Positions 17,861 through 27,125 of a stretch of DNA of 64,000 nt are shown here, in pieces. The translations under genes and the position numbers were made by a program. The notes below the pieces were generated by a model. The model searched no databases and was not told the origin of the DNA. It worked only from the letters and a program-made list of their open reading frames with translations. Origin of the DNA: Clostridiaceae bacterium (GTDB taxonomy: Bacteria; Bacillota; Clostridia; Peptostreptococcales; Tindalliaceae); contig JAABSW010000005.1 in NCBI GenBank assembly GCA_011390155.1, positions 1-64,000 on the forward strand. Direction: 5' to 3'. Numbering within the stretch: the first letter of the stretch is position 1; every line of letters begins with the position of its first letter.

Positions 17861-18175
17861 TCATGCCTCAACCTGAAACAATTCAGTGAGGTTGACAATG
17901 TTAAACAACTCCCTGATTTCTTTCCGGGCACCTTTGATGCGCATTTTTTTATTCTTTCGAACCAGATTTTTATAGAGTCCGATGAGATAAGTGATGCCGG
18001 TGGAATCAATGTAGTTTACTTTTTCCATATCAATGACCACTTCCTGGTAAGCGTCGTACTGGTCTAACAGACTGTAGGACTGCTGCAACAAATCATTTAA
18101 ATAATTGGCAGTAGGTTCTTCTATAAAACAAAGTGTGATGGTTTGGTCGTTCTGTTTAGATAATATGATCAGCAC
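17861..18175 (-). CDS. STAS-domain protein, anti-sigma-factor-antagonist type
   Basis: About 100 residues forming one STAS domain. The phosphorylatable serine motif appears as YIDSTGITYL in the middle, as in SpoIIAA/RsbV-like switch proteins. No kinase or sigma partner is encoded nearby. The start is unclear: there is no ATG before about codon 50, and AGGAGG overlaps the GTG at 18175. The in-frame ATA at 18164-18166 lies 8 bases after AGGAGG and CTG at 18170-18172 lies 2 bases after it. The gene follows kbl by 13 bases and is probably co-transcribed with it. Confidence 0.78.
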   Translation of the reverse strand: MLIILSKQNDQTITLCFIEEPTANYLNDLLQQSYSLLDQYDAYQEVVIDMEKVNYIDSTGITYLIGLYKNLVRKNKKMRIKGARKEIRELFNIVNLTELFQVEA

Positions 18176-18188
18176 CTCCTAAGTATTA

Positions 18189-19385
18189 CTACCGGGAAGA
18201 CATGGAAAAATGACGGTATGCTTGTTCAAAGGCTGTCAGCGCTTTATCCAGGTCTTCTCTTGAATGAGCCGCAGAGATCTGGGTACGTATTCTGGCTTTG
18301 CCTTCCGGCACTACCGGGAAGAAAAAACCTATTACATAGACGCCCAGGGTCAATAAATAATCAGCCATTTCCTGGGATAGTAACGCGTCGCCCAACATAA
18401 TGGGCACAATGGGGTGTTCGCCTGGTATGATGTCATAACCAATCTCTTCAATTCTTTGGCGGAAGTACGCAGTATTATCTGCCAACCGATCCCGGTACTC
18501 CGTTGATTCAGTCAGCATAGACAATACTTCCAGGGATGCAAAAGCAATGGCCGGTGCCAGGGTGTTGGAAAACAGATAGGGACGGCTTCGCTGGCGAAGC
18601 AGGTCAATAATAGCTTTCCGGCCGCTTGTGTAGCCTCCGCTGGCGCCGCCAAGGGCTTTACCCAGTGTTCCGGTAATGAGATCTACCCGGCCCATCACAT
18701 CACAGTGTTCATGGGTGCCTCGACCGGTTTTGCCCATGAACCCCACTGCATGAGAGTCGTCCACCATGACCAGGGCGTCATACTTCTCTGCCAGGTCACA
18801 AATACCTTGCAAATTGGCAATGATGCCGTCCATGGAAAAAACCCCGTCAGTGGCAATCATGGTAATTCCTCCAGGTTGCCGCTGCTTCAGTTTTTCCTCA
18901 AGGTCTTCCATATTATTGTTTTTATAAACCAGCTTCTTGGCTTTACAAAGCCTGACGCCATCAATAATACTGGCATGATTCAGTGCGTCGCTGATGATGG
19001 TGTCTTTATCTGACAGGAGTGTTTCAAACAAACCACCATTAGCATCAAAGCAGGATGAATAGAGAATAGTATCTTCCGTTTTTAAAAAAGAGGTGAGCTT
19101 TGCTTCAAGGTCTTTATGCACCGACTGGGTACCGCAAATAAACCGTACCGACGAAAGTCCATAGCCCCACTTATCATAACTTTTTTTAGCCGCTTCAATC
19201 ACCCTGGGGTTGTTGGACAATCCCAGATAATTGTTGGCACACATGTTGATAATGTCTTTTACTTTGGTGGTTTCAATAATGGATTGCTGAGGACCAGCCA
19301 GAATTCGTTCATTTTTATAAAGGCCTTTTTCCTGAATGCCTTCCAGGATTGACTCATAATTTTTTTGAATATCAGGTGTGTACAA
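18189..19385 (-). CDS. kbl: Glycine C-acetyltransferase (2-amino-3-ketobutyrate CoA ligase)
   Basis: This 398-residue PLP enzyme of the alpha-oxoamine synthase family splits 2-amino-3-ketobutyrate with CoA into glycine and acetyl-CoA. [14 protein letters not shown] lies near the N terminus, [20 protein letters not shown] in the middle, and the PLP lysine in GTLGKALGG. It starts at TTG 19385, preceded by GGAGG with 8 bases spacing. It directly follows tdh, which makes its substrate. Confidence 0.94.
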   Translation of the reverse strand: MYTPDIQKNYESILEGIQEKGLYKNERILAGPQQSIIETTKVKDIINMCANNYLGLSNNPRVIEAAKKSYDKWGYGLSSVRFICGTQSVHKDLEAKLTSFLKTEDTILYSSCFDANGGLFETLLSDKDTIISDALNHASIIDGVRLCKAKKLVYKNNNMEDLEEKLKQRQPGGITMIATDGVFSMDGIIANLQGICDLAEKYDALVMVDDSHAVGFMGKTGRGTHEHCDVMGRVDLITGTLGKALGGASGGYTSGRKAIIDLLRQRSRPYLFSNTLAPAIAFASLEVLSMLTESTEYRDRLADNTAYFRQRIEEIGYDIIPGEHPIVPIMLGDALLSQEMADYLLTLGVYVIGFFFPVVPEGKARIRTQISAAHSREDLDKALTAFEQAYRHFSMSSR

Positions 19386-19410
19386 CAGTATTGCCTCCTT
19401 TAGGTATTTT

Positions 19411-20442
19411 TTAGTCTTCCCAATCCAACACCACTTTACCCGACTGACCGGAGGCCATTACCTGGAAAGCTTCCTCATACTGAGTATAATGGTAACGGTG
19501 TGTGATAATGGGCGATATATCCAGTCCTGATTGAATCATAGAAGTCATTTTATACCAGGTTTCGTACATTTCACGGCCATAGATACCTTTGATGGTAAGC
19601 CCATTGAACACAACGGTGTTCCAGTTGATAACTGTGCCAGGCTGCTGTATGCCCAACACAGCCATTTTACCACCATGACACATGTTGTTGATCATACTGT
19701 TAAAGGCAGAGGCATTGCCGGACATCTCCAACCCTACGTCAAAACCTTCTTTCATGCCCAACTCTTTAAAGGTTTCTTCCACGCTTGTTTTTGTTACATT
19801 AATGGCCCGGGTAGCACCCATTTTACGCGCCAGTTCCAGTCGATATTCATTCACATCTGTCACCACCACAAAGCGTGCTCCTGCATGCCTGGCCACCGCA
19901 GCTGCCATGATCCCAATGGGTCCGGCGCCTGTGATGAGCACATCTTCCCCCAGGACATCGAAACTGAGTGCTGTGTGAACAGCATTGCCGAAGGGGTCAA
20001 AGCAACTGAGCACCTCAAGGGGTATTGTTGGGTCACAATGCCATACATTGGTCACCGGAATGGATAAATAGTTGGCAAAAGCACCGGGACGGTTCACACC
20101 AACCCCGCTGGTGTTCATGCATAAGTGACGCCTTCCTGCTAAACAGTTCCGGCATCTTCCACAGACCACATGGCCTTCACCGGAAACAATTTCACCAATC
20201 TCCACGTCATGAACATTTTCTCCCATGGCCACTACTTCACCCACAAATTCATGGCCAATGGTCATGGGCACAGGAATGGTTTTCTGGGACCAGTCATCCC
20301 AATTGTAGATGTGGATATCGGTACCGCAAATGGATGTTTTTTTTATTTTTATCAACACATCATTTTTACCGATTTCAGGAACCGGTACATCTTCCAGCCA
20401 AATACCCGGCTCACGGTGTTTTTTCACCAATGCTTTCATCAT
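19411..20442 (-). CDS. tdh: L-threonine 3-dehydrogenase
   Basis: This zinc-dependent medium-chain dehydrogenase (about 343 residues) oxidises threonine to 2-amino-3-ketobutyrate. [11 protein letters not shown] with the catalytic cysteine, GHEFVGEV and the structural zinc cysteines in [15 protein letters not shown] are visible. The NAD loop is [10 protein letters not shown]. Two adjacent ATGs at 20442 and 20439 follow GGAGG. With kbl it forms the threonine-to-glycine and acetyl-CoA pathway. Confidence 0.95.
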   Translation of the reverse strand: MMKALVKKHREPGIWLEDVPVPEIGKNDVLIKIKKTSICGTDIHIYNWDDWSQKTIPVPMTIGHEFVGEVVAMGENVHDVEIGEIVSGEGHVVCGRCRNCLAGRRHLCMNTSGVGVNRPGAFANYLSIPVTNVWHCDPTIPLEVLSCFDPFGNAVHTALSFDVLGEDVLITGAGPIGIMAAAVARHAGARFVVVTDVNEYRLELARKMGATRAINVTKTSVEETFKELGMKEGFDVGLEMSGNASAFNSMINNMCHGGKMAVLGIQQPGTVINWNTVVFNGLTIKGIYGREMYETWYKMTSMIQSGLDISPIITHRYHYTQYEEAFQVMASGQSGKVVLDWED

Positions 20443-20474
20443 CTTCCTCCGCTCCTTTTGGATGCTGTTATGCA

Positions 20475-20675
20475 CTACATTTCCATTTCTTCAATGGTCG
20501 TCAAGTTATTATTCAATTCATCCAGTTGATTTTCAAGTTCCTCTTTTATTTCTTCCAGGTCTTGGATCATCTCATCATCTTTCATGTACATGTGGCATAA
20601 TGTGATGGCACGTTTTAAGGCATAGATATGATTCTTAAGTTGATCTCGTTTGATTAAGATTTCCTTCAGTTTCAT
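20475..20675 (-). CDS. Small acidic coiled-coil protein of unknown function
   Basis: A 66-residue protein made almost wholly of charged heptads ([20 protein letters not shown], then [20 protein letters not shown]), so it should form a coiled coil. I do not recognise a family. The ATG at 20675 has an AGGTG box 6 bases upstream; an upstream GTG start would overlap that box. It lies 32 bases before tdh on the same strand and could be the first gene of the tdh operon. Confidence 0.65.
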   Translation of the reverse strand: MKLKEILIKRDQLKNHIYALKRAITLCHMYMKDDEMIQDLEEIKEELENQLDELNNNLTTIEEMEM

Positions 20676-20734
20676 TTTTTTCACCTCACCTTTTCCAGAA
20701 TCAATGCGCTTGTTCCCTTATCTTACCTACATAG

Positions 20735-20740
20735 ATTATA
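20735..20740 (-). promoter_or_regulatory. Possible -10 element before the coiled-coil/tdh/kbl genes
   Basis: TATAAT lies about 60 bases before the coiled-coil gene on the minus strand. A weak -35 (TTTTAA) lies 17 bases further upstream, so the assignment is tentative. Confidence 0.4.
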
Positions 20741-20770
20741 ACCCAGTTCCCTGACAATTAAAAGACAAAA

Positions 20771-20802
20771 GAAAAACCCAAAACCTTTTATGGCTTTGGG
20801 TT
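20771..20802 (-). terminator. Terminator after the Cys-rich gene
   Basis: AACCCAAA pairs with TTTGGGTT, followed by a T-run on the minus strand. It separates the Cys-rich gene from the coiled-coil gene. Confidence 0.7.
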
Positions 20803-20826
20803 GATTACCTTCGTGGCATCCGTTTT

Positions 20827-21117
20827 TTATTGGAATTCTTCACAATGCCAGACTCCGCCAGGAATGGTTTTGTGAGCACACTGGTTTTTATGTTCACAAG
20901 TGGCACACAATCCAAGCGCAGGGGTTGCTTTCATTTCCTCCCGATAATCCACTGACACACTGGCAACCGGCATGCTTTCATACTCATCACATCCATATAG
21001 ATTACTGCCACCATGATGGGTCATGGCACAATCTTCCTGGTGACTGCAATTCAAACACATACCTGTTACGTTTTTTTTATGATCCATTACCTTCATGTCT
21101 TTTTTTGCGTTCATCAT
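20827..21117 (-). CDS. Protein with two four-cysteine repeats, unknown function
   Basis: The 96-residue protein has two copies of the pattern C-x2-C-x5-C-x(11-12)-C: Cys21, 24, 30, 43 and Cys71, 74, 80, 92. Each repeat ends in YGCDEYE or WHCEEF, so each probably binds a metal or an iron-sulfur cluster. I do not recognise a named family with certainty. GGAGG precedes the first of two ATGs by 8 bases. A candidate sigma-54 promoter lies 69 bases upstream, next to a sigma-54 activator gene, so nitrogen- or metabolite-controlled expression is plausible. Confidence 0.72.
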   Translation of the reverse strand: MMNAKKDMKVMDHKKNVTGMCLNCSHQEDCAMTHHGGSNLYGCDEYESMPVASVSVDYREEMKATPALGLCATCEHKNQCAHKTIPGGVWHCEEFQ

Positions 21118-21185
21118 CGCTTATTCCTCCTTACATCAATGCTCTTTCAGCCGATGGATTTACATTTCCTTACCTCTTTATATTA

Positions 21186-21201
21186 TGCATAATCCATGCC
21201 A
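21186..21201 (-). promoter_or_regulatory. Candidate sigma-54 promoter of the Cys-rich gene
   Basis: Minus-strand TGGCATGGATTATGCA agrees with TGGCAYRNNNNTTGCW at all fixed positions but one, with GG and GC correctly 10 bases apart. It lies 69 bases before the Cys-rich gene and next to a sigma-54 activator gene. Confidence 0.6.
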
Positions 21202-21290
21202 GCTTTTAAACAAAGTAGCTGAACCCGTATAACTTATGGTGTTACTCAATCTCAGCTTTTTTTCTGTTGAAATCGTCCTATTTAGCGCAT

Positions 21291-21316
21291 AAAAAAACCG
21301 GGTCATTATGACCCGG
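21291..21316 (-). terminator. Terminator of the two-component operon
   Basis: CCGGGTCAT/ATGACCCGG form a near-perfect stem followed by seven T on the minus strand, 18 bases after the response-regulator gene. Confidence 0.88.
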
Positions 21317-21333
21317 CGCGTCTTTTTGTCTCT

Positions 21334-22668
21334 CTATTCCTCCAGAACCCCTTCTATCTTCCGCCTCAGGGTTTTACGATCGATGCCCAAAATGGCAGCA
21401 GCTTTGGTTTTGTTTCCCCCTGTATAATTCAATACATCGATGATGTATTCCTGTTCCACCTGGTCAAGGGTTCGTTCAAATCCCTTGCTGATACTGATTC
21501 CGCTCTTCATAAAAGAAGGCAGGTCTGACGGGGTAATGGTGTCATGGTCACAGACAATCACAAGTCGCTGTATTAAATTTTCAAGTTCCCTCACATTACC
21601 AGGCCATTCATACTGTTTAAAAATCTGTAGCACTTCAGGTGAAATGACAGGTGACGGATTGCCTGTGTTCTGCGCAAATTTTTTCAGGAAATGGTTTGAA
21701 AGCAGCACCACGTCATCCTCTCGTTCACGCAGGGGTGGAATTTGAATGTTGATCACGTTCAAGCGATAATATAAATCTTCACGAAAACGTCCCTGCTTCA
21801 CTTGCTCGCGTAATCTTTTGTTGGTGGCGGCAATCAACCGAACATCCACTTGCCGTGCTTGCTGAGAGCCAACCATCATCACCTTTCGGTCTTCCATTAC
21901 TCTGAGCAGTTTAACCTGCATGTTCACACTGGTTTCTCCTATTTCGTCAAGGAACAATGTGCCACCGTCTGCCGTGATAAAGAAACCAGCCCTGGTTTCC
22001 TGAGCACCTGTGAAGGCGCCTTTCATGTAGCCAAAAAGTTCACTTTCCAACAAAGTTTCCGGTATGGCGCCGCAATTAACAGGAACAAAGGGGGCCTTTG
22101 CCCTGGCACTGTGGTAATGAATGGCCCTGGCCACAAGTTCTTTGCCGGTGCCACTTTCCCCACTGACCAGTACTGTCACAGGGTTAACCGCCGATTTGTC
22201 AATTAAATGAAACACCTCCACCATGGCCTCTGATGAAGCCACGATGCCATAGCGGCCATGATCCTGCATGTTTTTACTGGCCATTTTCCGGGTACGGATT
22301 TGTTCCATCACCCGGTTTAAACAGTTGAAAAATTCTTCGTCTGTGAAAGGTTTTGTTAAGTATTCTTCGGCACCGCTTTTCACGGCTTCCACAGCACTTT
22401 CAACAGTGGGATACCCGGTGATCATAATAATTTTCGTTTCCTTATTCCTGTCGCGCAAATGCTTGATCAGGTCAAGACCTGATAACCGGGGCATTTTATA
22501 GTCTGTAATCACCAAATCCATCTTCGTGGTTTCCATTGTCTTAATGGCACTTTCAACAGAATTGGCCAGGTGCACTCGAAAACCTTTTCCTTTTAGTTTT
22601 CGGTCTAACAGTTCCAGCATATCAGCAGAATCATCCACCACTAATATGTTTTCCTTGTATTGACTCAT
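21334..22668 (-). CDS. Sigma-54-dependent response regulator (NtrC/AtoC type)
   Basis: The protein (about 444 residues) has a receiver domain (LVVDDSADM and the phosphoacceptor aspartate in LVITDYKMP), then a AAA+ domain with Walker A GESGTGKE. The sigma-54 contact loop GAFTGA and Walker [11 protein letters not shown] are intact, and a C-terminal Fis-type helix-turn-helix ([22 protein letters not shown]) ends it. All parts needed to activate sigma-54 RNA polymerase are present. The start overlaps the stop of the kinase gene (ATGA), so the two are one operon. The likely nearby target is the sigma-54 promoter at 21186-21201. Confidence 0.93.
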   Translation of the reverse strand: MSQYKENILVVDDSADMLELLDRKLKGKGFRVHLANSVESAIKTMETTKMDLVITDYKMPRLSGLDLIKHLRDRNKETKIIMITGYPTVESAVEAVKSGAEEYLTKPFTDEEFFNCLNRVMEQIRTRKMASKNMQDHGRYGIVASSEAMVEVFHLIDKSAVNPVTVLVSGESGTGKELVARAIHYHSARAKAPFVPVNCGAIPETLLESELFGYMKGAFTGAQETRAGFFITADGGTLFLDEIGETSVNMQVKLLRVMEDRKVMMVGSQQARQVDVRLIAATNKRLREQVKQGRFREDLYYRLNVINIQIPPLREREDDVVLLSNHFLKKFAQNTGNPSPVISPEVLQIFKQYEWPGNVRELENLIQRLVIVCDHDTITPSDLPSFMKSGISISKGFERTLDQVEQEYIIDVLNYTGGNKTKAAAILGIDRKTLRRKIEGVLEE

Positions 22669-24311
22669 GGAGAACACTCCTCTTCCGTTGATTTTATAGG
22701 TAACCGAATCATAAACGCCGTTCCTTCTCCCGGTTTGCTTTCCACATCAATGATACCGTTGTGGGAAGCAACGATGCCATGAACCACCGACAATCCCAAT
22801 CCTGTCCCTTCCTGCACATCCTTTGTGGTGTAAAAGGGAAGGAAAATTTTCTGTCGAACTTCCTCCGGCATACCTGTGCCAGTGTCCGCGATACGGATCA
22901 GCACATAATGGTCATCTGAAGAAGTTTCAATGATGAACAACCCGCCCTGGGGCATGGCATGCATACTGTTCACTGCCAAATTGACAATGATCTGATGAAT
23001 CTGGCCAGGGTCTGCCACAATTTCCGGTAATGGTTGCTGGTAGTGCCGGGTAAGTTGAATTGCATTTTTTACAAAACGGTTTTCAAGGAAAAACAGACCT
23101 TCTTCAATGATTTTATTCACATCGATGCGGCTTTTTCTGGGTGGCATCTGCCTGGAAAAAAGCATAAGTTTTCGTATGATTTCCCTGGCGTGAAGAGTGG
23201 CCTTGATGATTTTTCCCACATCCTGTTGGGCTAAATCTTCTAATTGGCTTTCCTGCAACAACTGGCTGAATCCTAATATCGAACCCAAAGGTTCATTGAT
23301 TTCATGGGCAACGCCTGCAGAAAGCTGCCCAATGGTGGCCAGCCGATCTGCATGAAGTAGTTGTGCCTGCAATCTTCTACTCAGTTCTTCAGCTTCTTTC
23401 CGTTCCAGCAACAAAGCAATTTGATTTGCCACGGTTTGTAACAACTTTTCCTCTTCCTTAAGAAAAATATCGTCGTAGAAATCAATTTGACCTGTTGCAT
23501 AAAACACATCCAACGTTCCTAAGTAGCGGTTGACCGAGGCCACCGGAACAGAAAGTTTTATCTCACTCTCCTGAAATCCATCACTGATAAAACATTGCTC
23601 TTCCAGGCACATGCGGGCTGTGGCTATTTCTGGAAATTGCATGGCTGCCGGCAACATCATGACTACCCGATGCAATACTTCCTCTTTGCTAATGTCTGGC
23701 AACGAGGCCACATGTGACAGTTCGTATAGGCATGACAGCTCCTTAACCCTCTCCTGGCAGGCATGATGGGCGTATTGATGTTCGAAGGCTTCTGCCAATG
23801 CCTGACTCATGCCTTGGAAAAGCACCAATCGGTTCTCATCAAAACTTTTGTCATTTTTTTGTTTAAGCACCACCAACCCCATTTTATCATGTTGGTAGAT
23901 AAATGACACGATCATCACTTCATTGATTTTTACTTCCCTTCGATTATCCTGCTGCTGCCGTTGAAATTGATAACAATTTCCTTCGTGATTCACATGCCAA
24001 TGATCAATACCCTGGTCGTCACAATAGGTTTTGAAAAAATCGTATACCCATTCTCCAGATTGTCTGTCAGCACTCCACACACTGCCCATGGATACCAGAG
24101 GGTTCTGCTGACATAACCGAAGAGCAGGCTTTCCGCCCGCTCCCCAGGTCAATTGATATAATTTTAAGTCATGGTAAAAAAACAGCTCTGTTTCGTCTGC
24201 ATCTGTTTCTTTTTTAATCATGTTAAAGATGGTATGAACGAACTGCAGTCGGCTAATTTCGCTACCGGCGGCCTGAAGCAGTTGATAAGCAAACCCTATG
24301 AAGCGGTCCAC
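22665..24311 (-). CDS. Cytosolic sensor histidine kinase (NtrB-like), partner of the adjacent regulator
   Basis: About 548 residues with no membrane segment, so it senses an internal signal. The N-terminal 190 residues are not assigned; a GAF-like region covers about 200-320. A HisKA domain follows (LSAGVAHEINEPLGSILGF, phosphoacceptor histidine), then a HATPase with NLAVNSMHAM, ADTGTGMP and GTGLGLSVVHG. GTG 24311 is preceded by GAGGAGG at 8 bases and is preferred to GTG 24338. It overlaps the response regulator gene by 4 bases. The ligand is unknown; neighbours for threonine and glutamate metabolism hint at amino-acid sensing. Confidence 0.88.
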   Translation of the reverse strand: MDRFIGFAYQLLQAAGSEISRLQFVHTIFNMIKKETDADETELFFYHDLKLYQLTWGAGGKPALRLCQQNPLVSMGSVWSADRQSGEWVYDFFKTYCDDQGIDHWHVNHEGNCYQFQRQQQDNRREVKINEVMIVSFIYQHDKMGLVVLKQKNDKSFDENRLVLFQGMSQALAEAFEHQYAHHACQERVKELSCLYELSHVASLPDISKEEVLHRVVMMLPAAMQFPEIATARMCLEEQCFISDGFQESEIKLSVPVASVNRYLGTLDVFYATGQIDFYDDIFLKEEEKLLQTVANQIALLLERKEAEELSRRLQAQLLHADRLATIGQLSAGVAHEINEPLGSILGFSQLLQESQLEDLAQQDVGKIIKATLHAREIIRKLMLFSRQMPPRKSRIDVNKIIEEGLFFLENRFVKNAIQLTRHYQQPLPEIVADPGQIHQIIVNLAVNSMHAMPQGGLFIIETSSDDHYVLIRIADTGTGMPEEVRQKIFLPFYTTKDVQEGTGLGLSVVHGIVASHNGIIDVESKPGEGTAFMIRLPIKSTEEECSP

Positions 24312-24350
24312 ACAGGCCACCTCCTCTTCTATTTTCACTCACTGCGGTTA

Positions 24351-25682
24351 TTATACCAGTCCTCTGTCCATCATGGCATTGGCAACCTTTAGGAACCCTG
24401 CGATATTGGCTCCTTTCACGTAATCAATGTAAGTACCCTCCCTACCATGTTCCACACATTGTTCGTGGATAGAGCTCATGATGCCTCTTAGTTTTTGATC
24501 CACTTCATCCCTTGTCCAATTCATGCGCAGACTGTTCTGTGACATTTCAAGTCCGGAGGTTGCCACACCGCCAGCATTGGCGGCTTTGCCCGGTCCAAAC
24601 AACAGTTGATTCTTATGGAATACTTCAACCGCTTGGGGCATAGAAGGCATGTTGGCCCCTTCAGATACACACAGGCATCCATTATTGACCAGTGCTTTTG
24701 CTTCCTCTTCATTTACCTCGTTTTGAGTAGCACAGGGAAGCGCCACTTCACAAGGCACATGCCAGGGACGTTGTCCCTGATGGAATTCGACACCATAAAC
24801 TTTTGCATATTCACTGATACGTCCTCTTTTTTCATTTTTCAACTCTTTTAAATAATCCAGTTTATCACCCGTAATGCCGTCTGGATCATAAATAAAACCA
24901 CTGGAATCTGATGCAGTCACTGCTTTACCACCCAACTCAGTCACCTTTTCGATGGCAAACTGTGCCACGTTGCCTGAGCCTGATATAACCACTGCTTTAC
25001 CTTCCAGAGAGTTGCCTCTGGTTTTCAGCATTTCTTCAGCAAAATAGGTGCAACCATACCCTGTTGCCTCTGGTCTGATCAAACTGCCACCCCACTCAAG
25101 ACCTTTGCCGGTAAACACACCGGTAAATTCATTTTTAATTTTACTATACATACCAAAAAGATAACCAATTTCCCGTTTACCAACACCAATATCTCCAGCA
25201 GGAACATCCGTGTTAGGCCCTATATGACGATAAAGTTCTAACATAAAGTTCTGACAAAAACGCATCACCTCGTCGTCTGATTTTCCTTTTGGATCAAAGT
25301 CTGAACCACCCTTGCCGCCACCCATTGGTAGAGTGGTCAGGCTGTTTTTAAAGATCTGTTCAAAACCCAAAAACTTCAGAATGGACAAGTTGACCGTTGG
25401 ATGAAATCTCAATCCACCCTTGTAAGGCCCAATGGCGCTGTTGAATTCAATCCGGTACCCACGGTTAACCTGAATCTCTCCACTGTCATCCATCCAGGTG
25501 ACCCTAAACTTAACTTCTCGCTCCGGTTCCACCATACGATCAAGAATTTTATTTCTGAACAACTTAGGATTGCTTTCGTACATTGGCCAGATGGATTCCA
25601 CTACTTCATGCACCGCCTGTAAAAACTCAGGCTGGTTTGGATTGACAGCTGCTACCCGATTCATAAATTCATGCATTGACAT
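24351..25682 (-). CDS. gdhA: Glutamate dehydrogenase, hexameric, probably NADP-specific
   Basis: This 443-residue enzyme interconverts glutamate and 2-oxoglutarate plus ammonia. GGLRFHPTVN, the catalytic lysine block PMGGGKGGSDFDPKGKSD and PAGDIGVGKREIG are typical of the NADP-type bacterial group. SGSGNVAQFA is the nucleotide loop. ATG 25682 was chosen because GGAGG lies 7 bases upstream; the frame continues upstream without family similarity. It provides the nitrogen link for amino-acid metabolism and sits beside the two-component genes. Confidence 0.95.
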   Translation of the reverse strand: MSMHEFMNRVAAVNPNQPEFLQAVHEVVESIWPMYESNPKLFRNKILDRMVEPEREVKFRVTWMDDSGEIQVNRGYRIEFNSAIGPYKGGLRFHPTVNLSILKFLGFEQIFKNSLTTLPMGGGKGGSDFDPKGKSDDEVMRFCQNFMLELYRHIGPNTDVPAGDIGVGKREIGYLFGMYSKIKNEFTGVFTGKGLEWGGSLIRPEATGYGCTYFAEEMLKTRGNSLEGKAVVISGSGNVAQFAIEKVTELGGKAVTASDSSGFIYDPDGITGDKLDYLKELKNEKRGRISEYAKVYGVEFHQGQRPWHVPCEVALPCATQNEVNEEEAKALVNNGCLCVSEGANMPSMPQAVEVFHKNQLLFGPGKAANAGGVATSGLEMSQNSLRMNWTRDEVDQKLRGIMSSIHEQCVEHGREGTYIDYVKGANIAGFLKVANAMMDRGLV

Positions 25683-25881
25683 TGGCTTTCCTCCCTTTGT
25701 GTTATGATGCCGTTTTGAGACAACCGCAAATCGAGATATTATGCCCCACATATATAATATTACGGGTCATATTTCCCTACTCATTTTATCATAACTGTTG
25801 GATTCAATAAAATCAATGCTCTTTCACACTAAATACCGGGTTATTTTTCCTCAATTTTAGATTTATTTCATTTTCTTTGCC

Positions 25882-26826
25882 TTATACAAGGGAGTGAAAT
25901 CTTTCAATCAGCCGTATACCTTCCTCATAATAAGCAGGCGCCTGTCCATGCGTCCAACTGCAAATAACAACCCCTTTACAAAGTAAATAGTAAGGTAGTC
26001 GCTGGTAAAACGACTCTTCCACCCCCAGGTGCTTTTGGTATCCCCTGAAGAAGGATTCTTCCCGATTGGCGTCACCCATTAGATACCTGGCATAGATACC
26101 CGCCAAATCAATTTCCCGGTTGCCCGGGTAGCTTTGTTCGAAATCAATGATTCCACTAATTTTCCACTGTCCTCCCTTTTGATTAACCAAAATATTTCGG
26201 CCATCATAATCATGGTGTGTCAGTCGGGCAACCTGGATTGAATCGATAAGGGAATAATTTTTTCTGATGATGGATACCGCTCTGTTTAGTAATACCTGGT
26301 CGGGCAGTTTCTGGCTTTGCAGGTGACGGATCACATATTCACTGCTGCGTACAAACTCAGTGAAATAATGTTGAAAGTTATGGAGACTCTCTCCTTTTTC
26401 ATTCCAATGTCCAAAAAACGGAAAAGTTGCTGCCCGGTGAACTTTTCCCAGTTCATTGCCCATAGCTTCAAACATGCGCTGTTTTTCTTCTTCACTCATC
26501 TGATCCCATACCCTGTCTAGGATCTTGCCAGGAAAGAAAGTAGACAGCAACCACTCAGTGCCATCTGGAAAAGTACCGGCATCAACTATCACAGCACATT
26601 TGACCCCAGTGTTGGCCAACAGATTCAGAGAGGCGATTTCACGAGCCCTACGATTTTTCTTGCAGTATAGTTTTAATACTAAGGGTGCCAAACTGGTTCG
26701 TGTTACTTGGTATACCAAATGACGACCCAGTTCATGGTTGCCAATGGGCTTTAATCCAAAATCATTGCTTCCCAGAATGCTTGCAGTATGTGCGTGTATT
26801 ACATCAGGCGTATACGTTAGCATCAT
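25882..26826 (-). CDS. Phosphotransferase of the APH / choline-kinase-like family
   Basis: About 314 residues with the kinase-like motifs THHDYDGRNIL (catalytic HxDxxxxN) and ISGIIDFEQ (metal-binding DFE), typical of aminoglycoside phosphotransferase-like small-molecule kinases. Start at ATG 26826 (or 26823) follows a GGGGG box. Such proteins phosphorylate sugars, amino acids, choline or antibiotics. The neighbourhood gives no substrate, so resistance should not be assumed. Confidence 0.75.
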   Translation of the reverse strand: MMLTYTPDVIHAHTASILGSNDFGLKPIGNHELGRHLVYQVTRTSLAPLVLKLYCKKNRRAREIASLNLLANTGVKCAVIVDAGTFPDGTEWLLSTFFPGKILDRVWDQMSEEEKQRMFEAMGNELGKVHRAATFPFFGHWNEKGESLHNFQHYFTEFVRSSEYVIRHLQSQKLPDQVLLNRAVSIIRKNYSLIDSIQVARLTHHDYDGRNILVNQKGGQWKISGIIDFEQSYPGNREIDLAGIYARYLMGDANREESFFRGYQKHLGVEESFYQRLPYYLLCKGVVICSWTHGQAPAYYEEGIRLIERFHSLV

Positions 26827-26996
26827 GGGCACCCCCTTTTCTTGTATACCAAAGATATTACCCCCGCAACCCCGAAGCTCAATCATCATAAACAAAATTC
26901 TGCTTGGATTTGCCTTTTTGTCAACTGATTTGAACACATTTTTTTCGCCAACACCTTTTCCAATTCTCGGTTCTATGGTAGAATATGATGTACCTT

Positions 26997-27072
26997 GCTA
27001 GTATGGCTCAGCTGGCAGAGCAGCTCATTCGTAATGAGCAGGTCGCCGGTTCGAATCCGGCTACTAGCTCCA
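26997..27072 (+). tRNA. tRNA-Thr (anticodon CGT)
   Basis: The cloverleaf is complete: acceptor GCTAGTA/TACTAGC, anticodon stem GCTCA/TGAGC with loop TTCGTAA (anticodon CGT, reading ACG), T-arm GCCGG-TTCGAAT-CCGGC, discriminator T and encoded CCA. It stands alone on the plus strand among minus-strand genes and is followed by its own terminator. Confidence 0.96.
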
Positions 27073-27080
27073 GTAACCAT

Positions 27081-27113
27081 AAGACCCTGCCAAGAAACCG
27101 TGGCAGGGTCTTT
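27081..27113 (+). terminator. Terminator of the tRNA-Thr gene
   Basis: AAGACCCTGCCA and TGGCAGGGTCTT form a 12-base-pair stem followed by a T-rich tail on the plus strand. The hairpin also lies just after the convergent glutaminase gene. Confidence 0.85.
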
Positions 27114-27125
27114 GTTGTTACTCAA

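Noticed and set aside
25882-26826. The APH-family kinase as an antibiotic-resistance gene
   Set aside because: The motifs are shared by many metabolic kinases, and no resistance context is present.
26930-26996. A tRNA-Thr promoter with TTGAAC and TAGAAT
   Set aside because: These two elements are over 40 bases apart; another -35 with correct spacing (TTTTCC) is weak, so no promoter is claimed.
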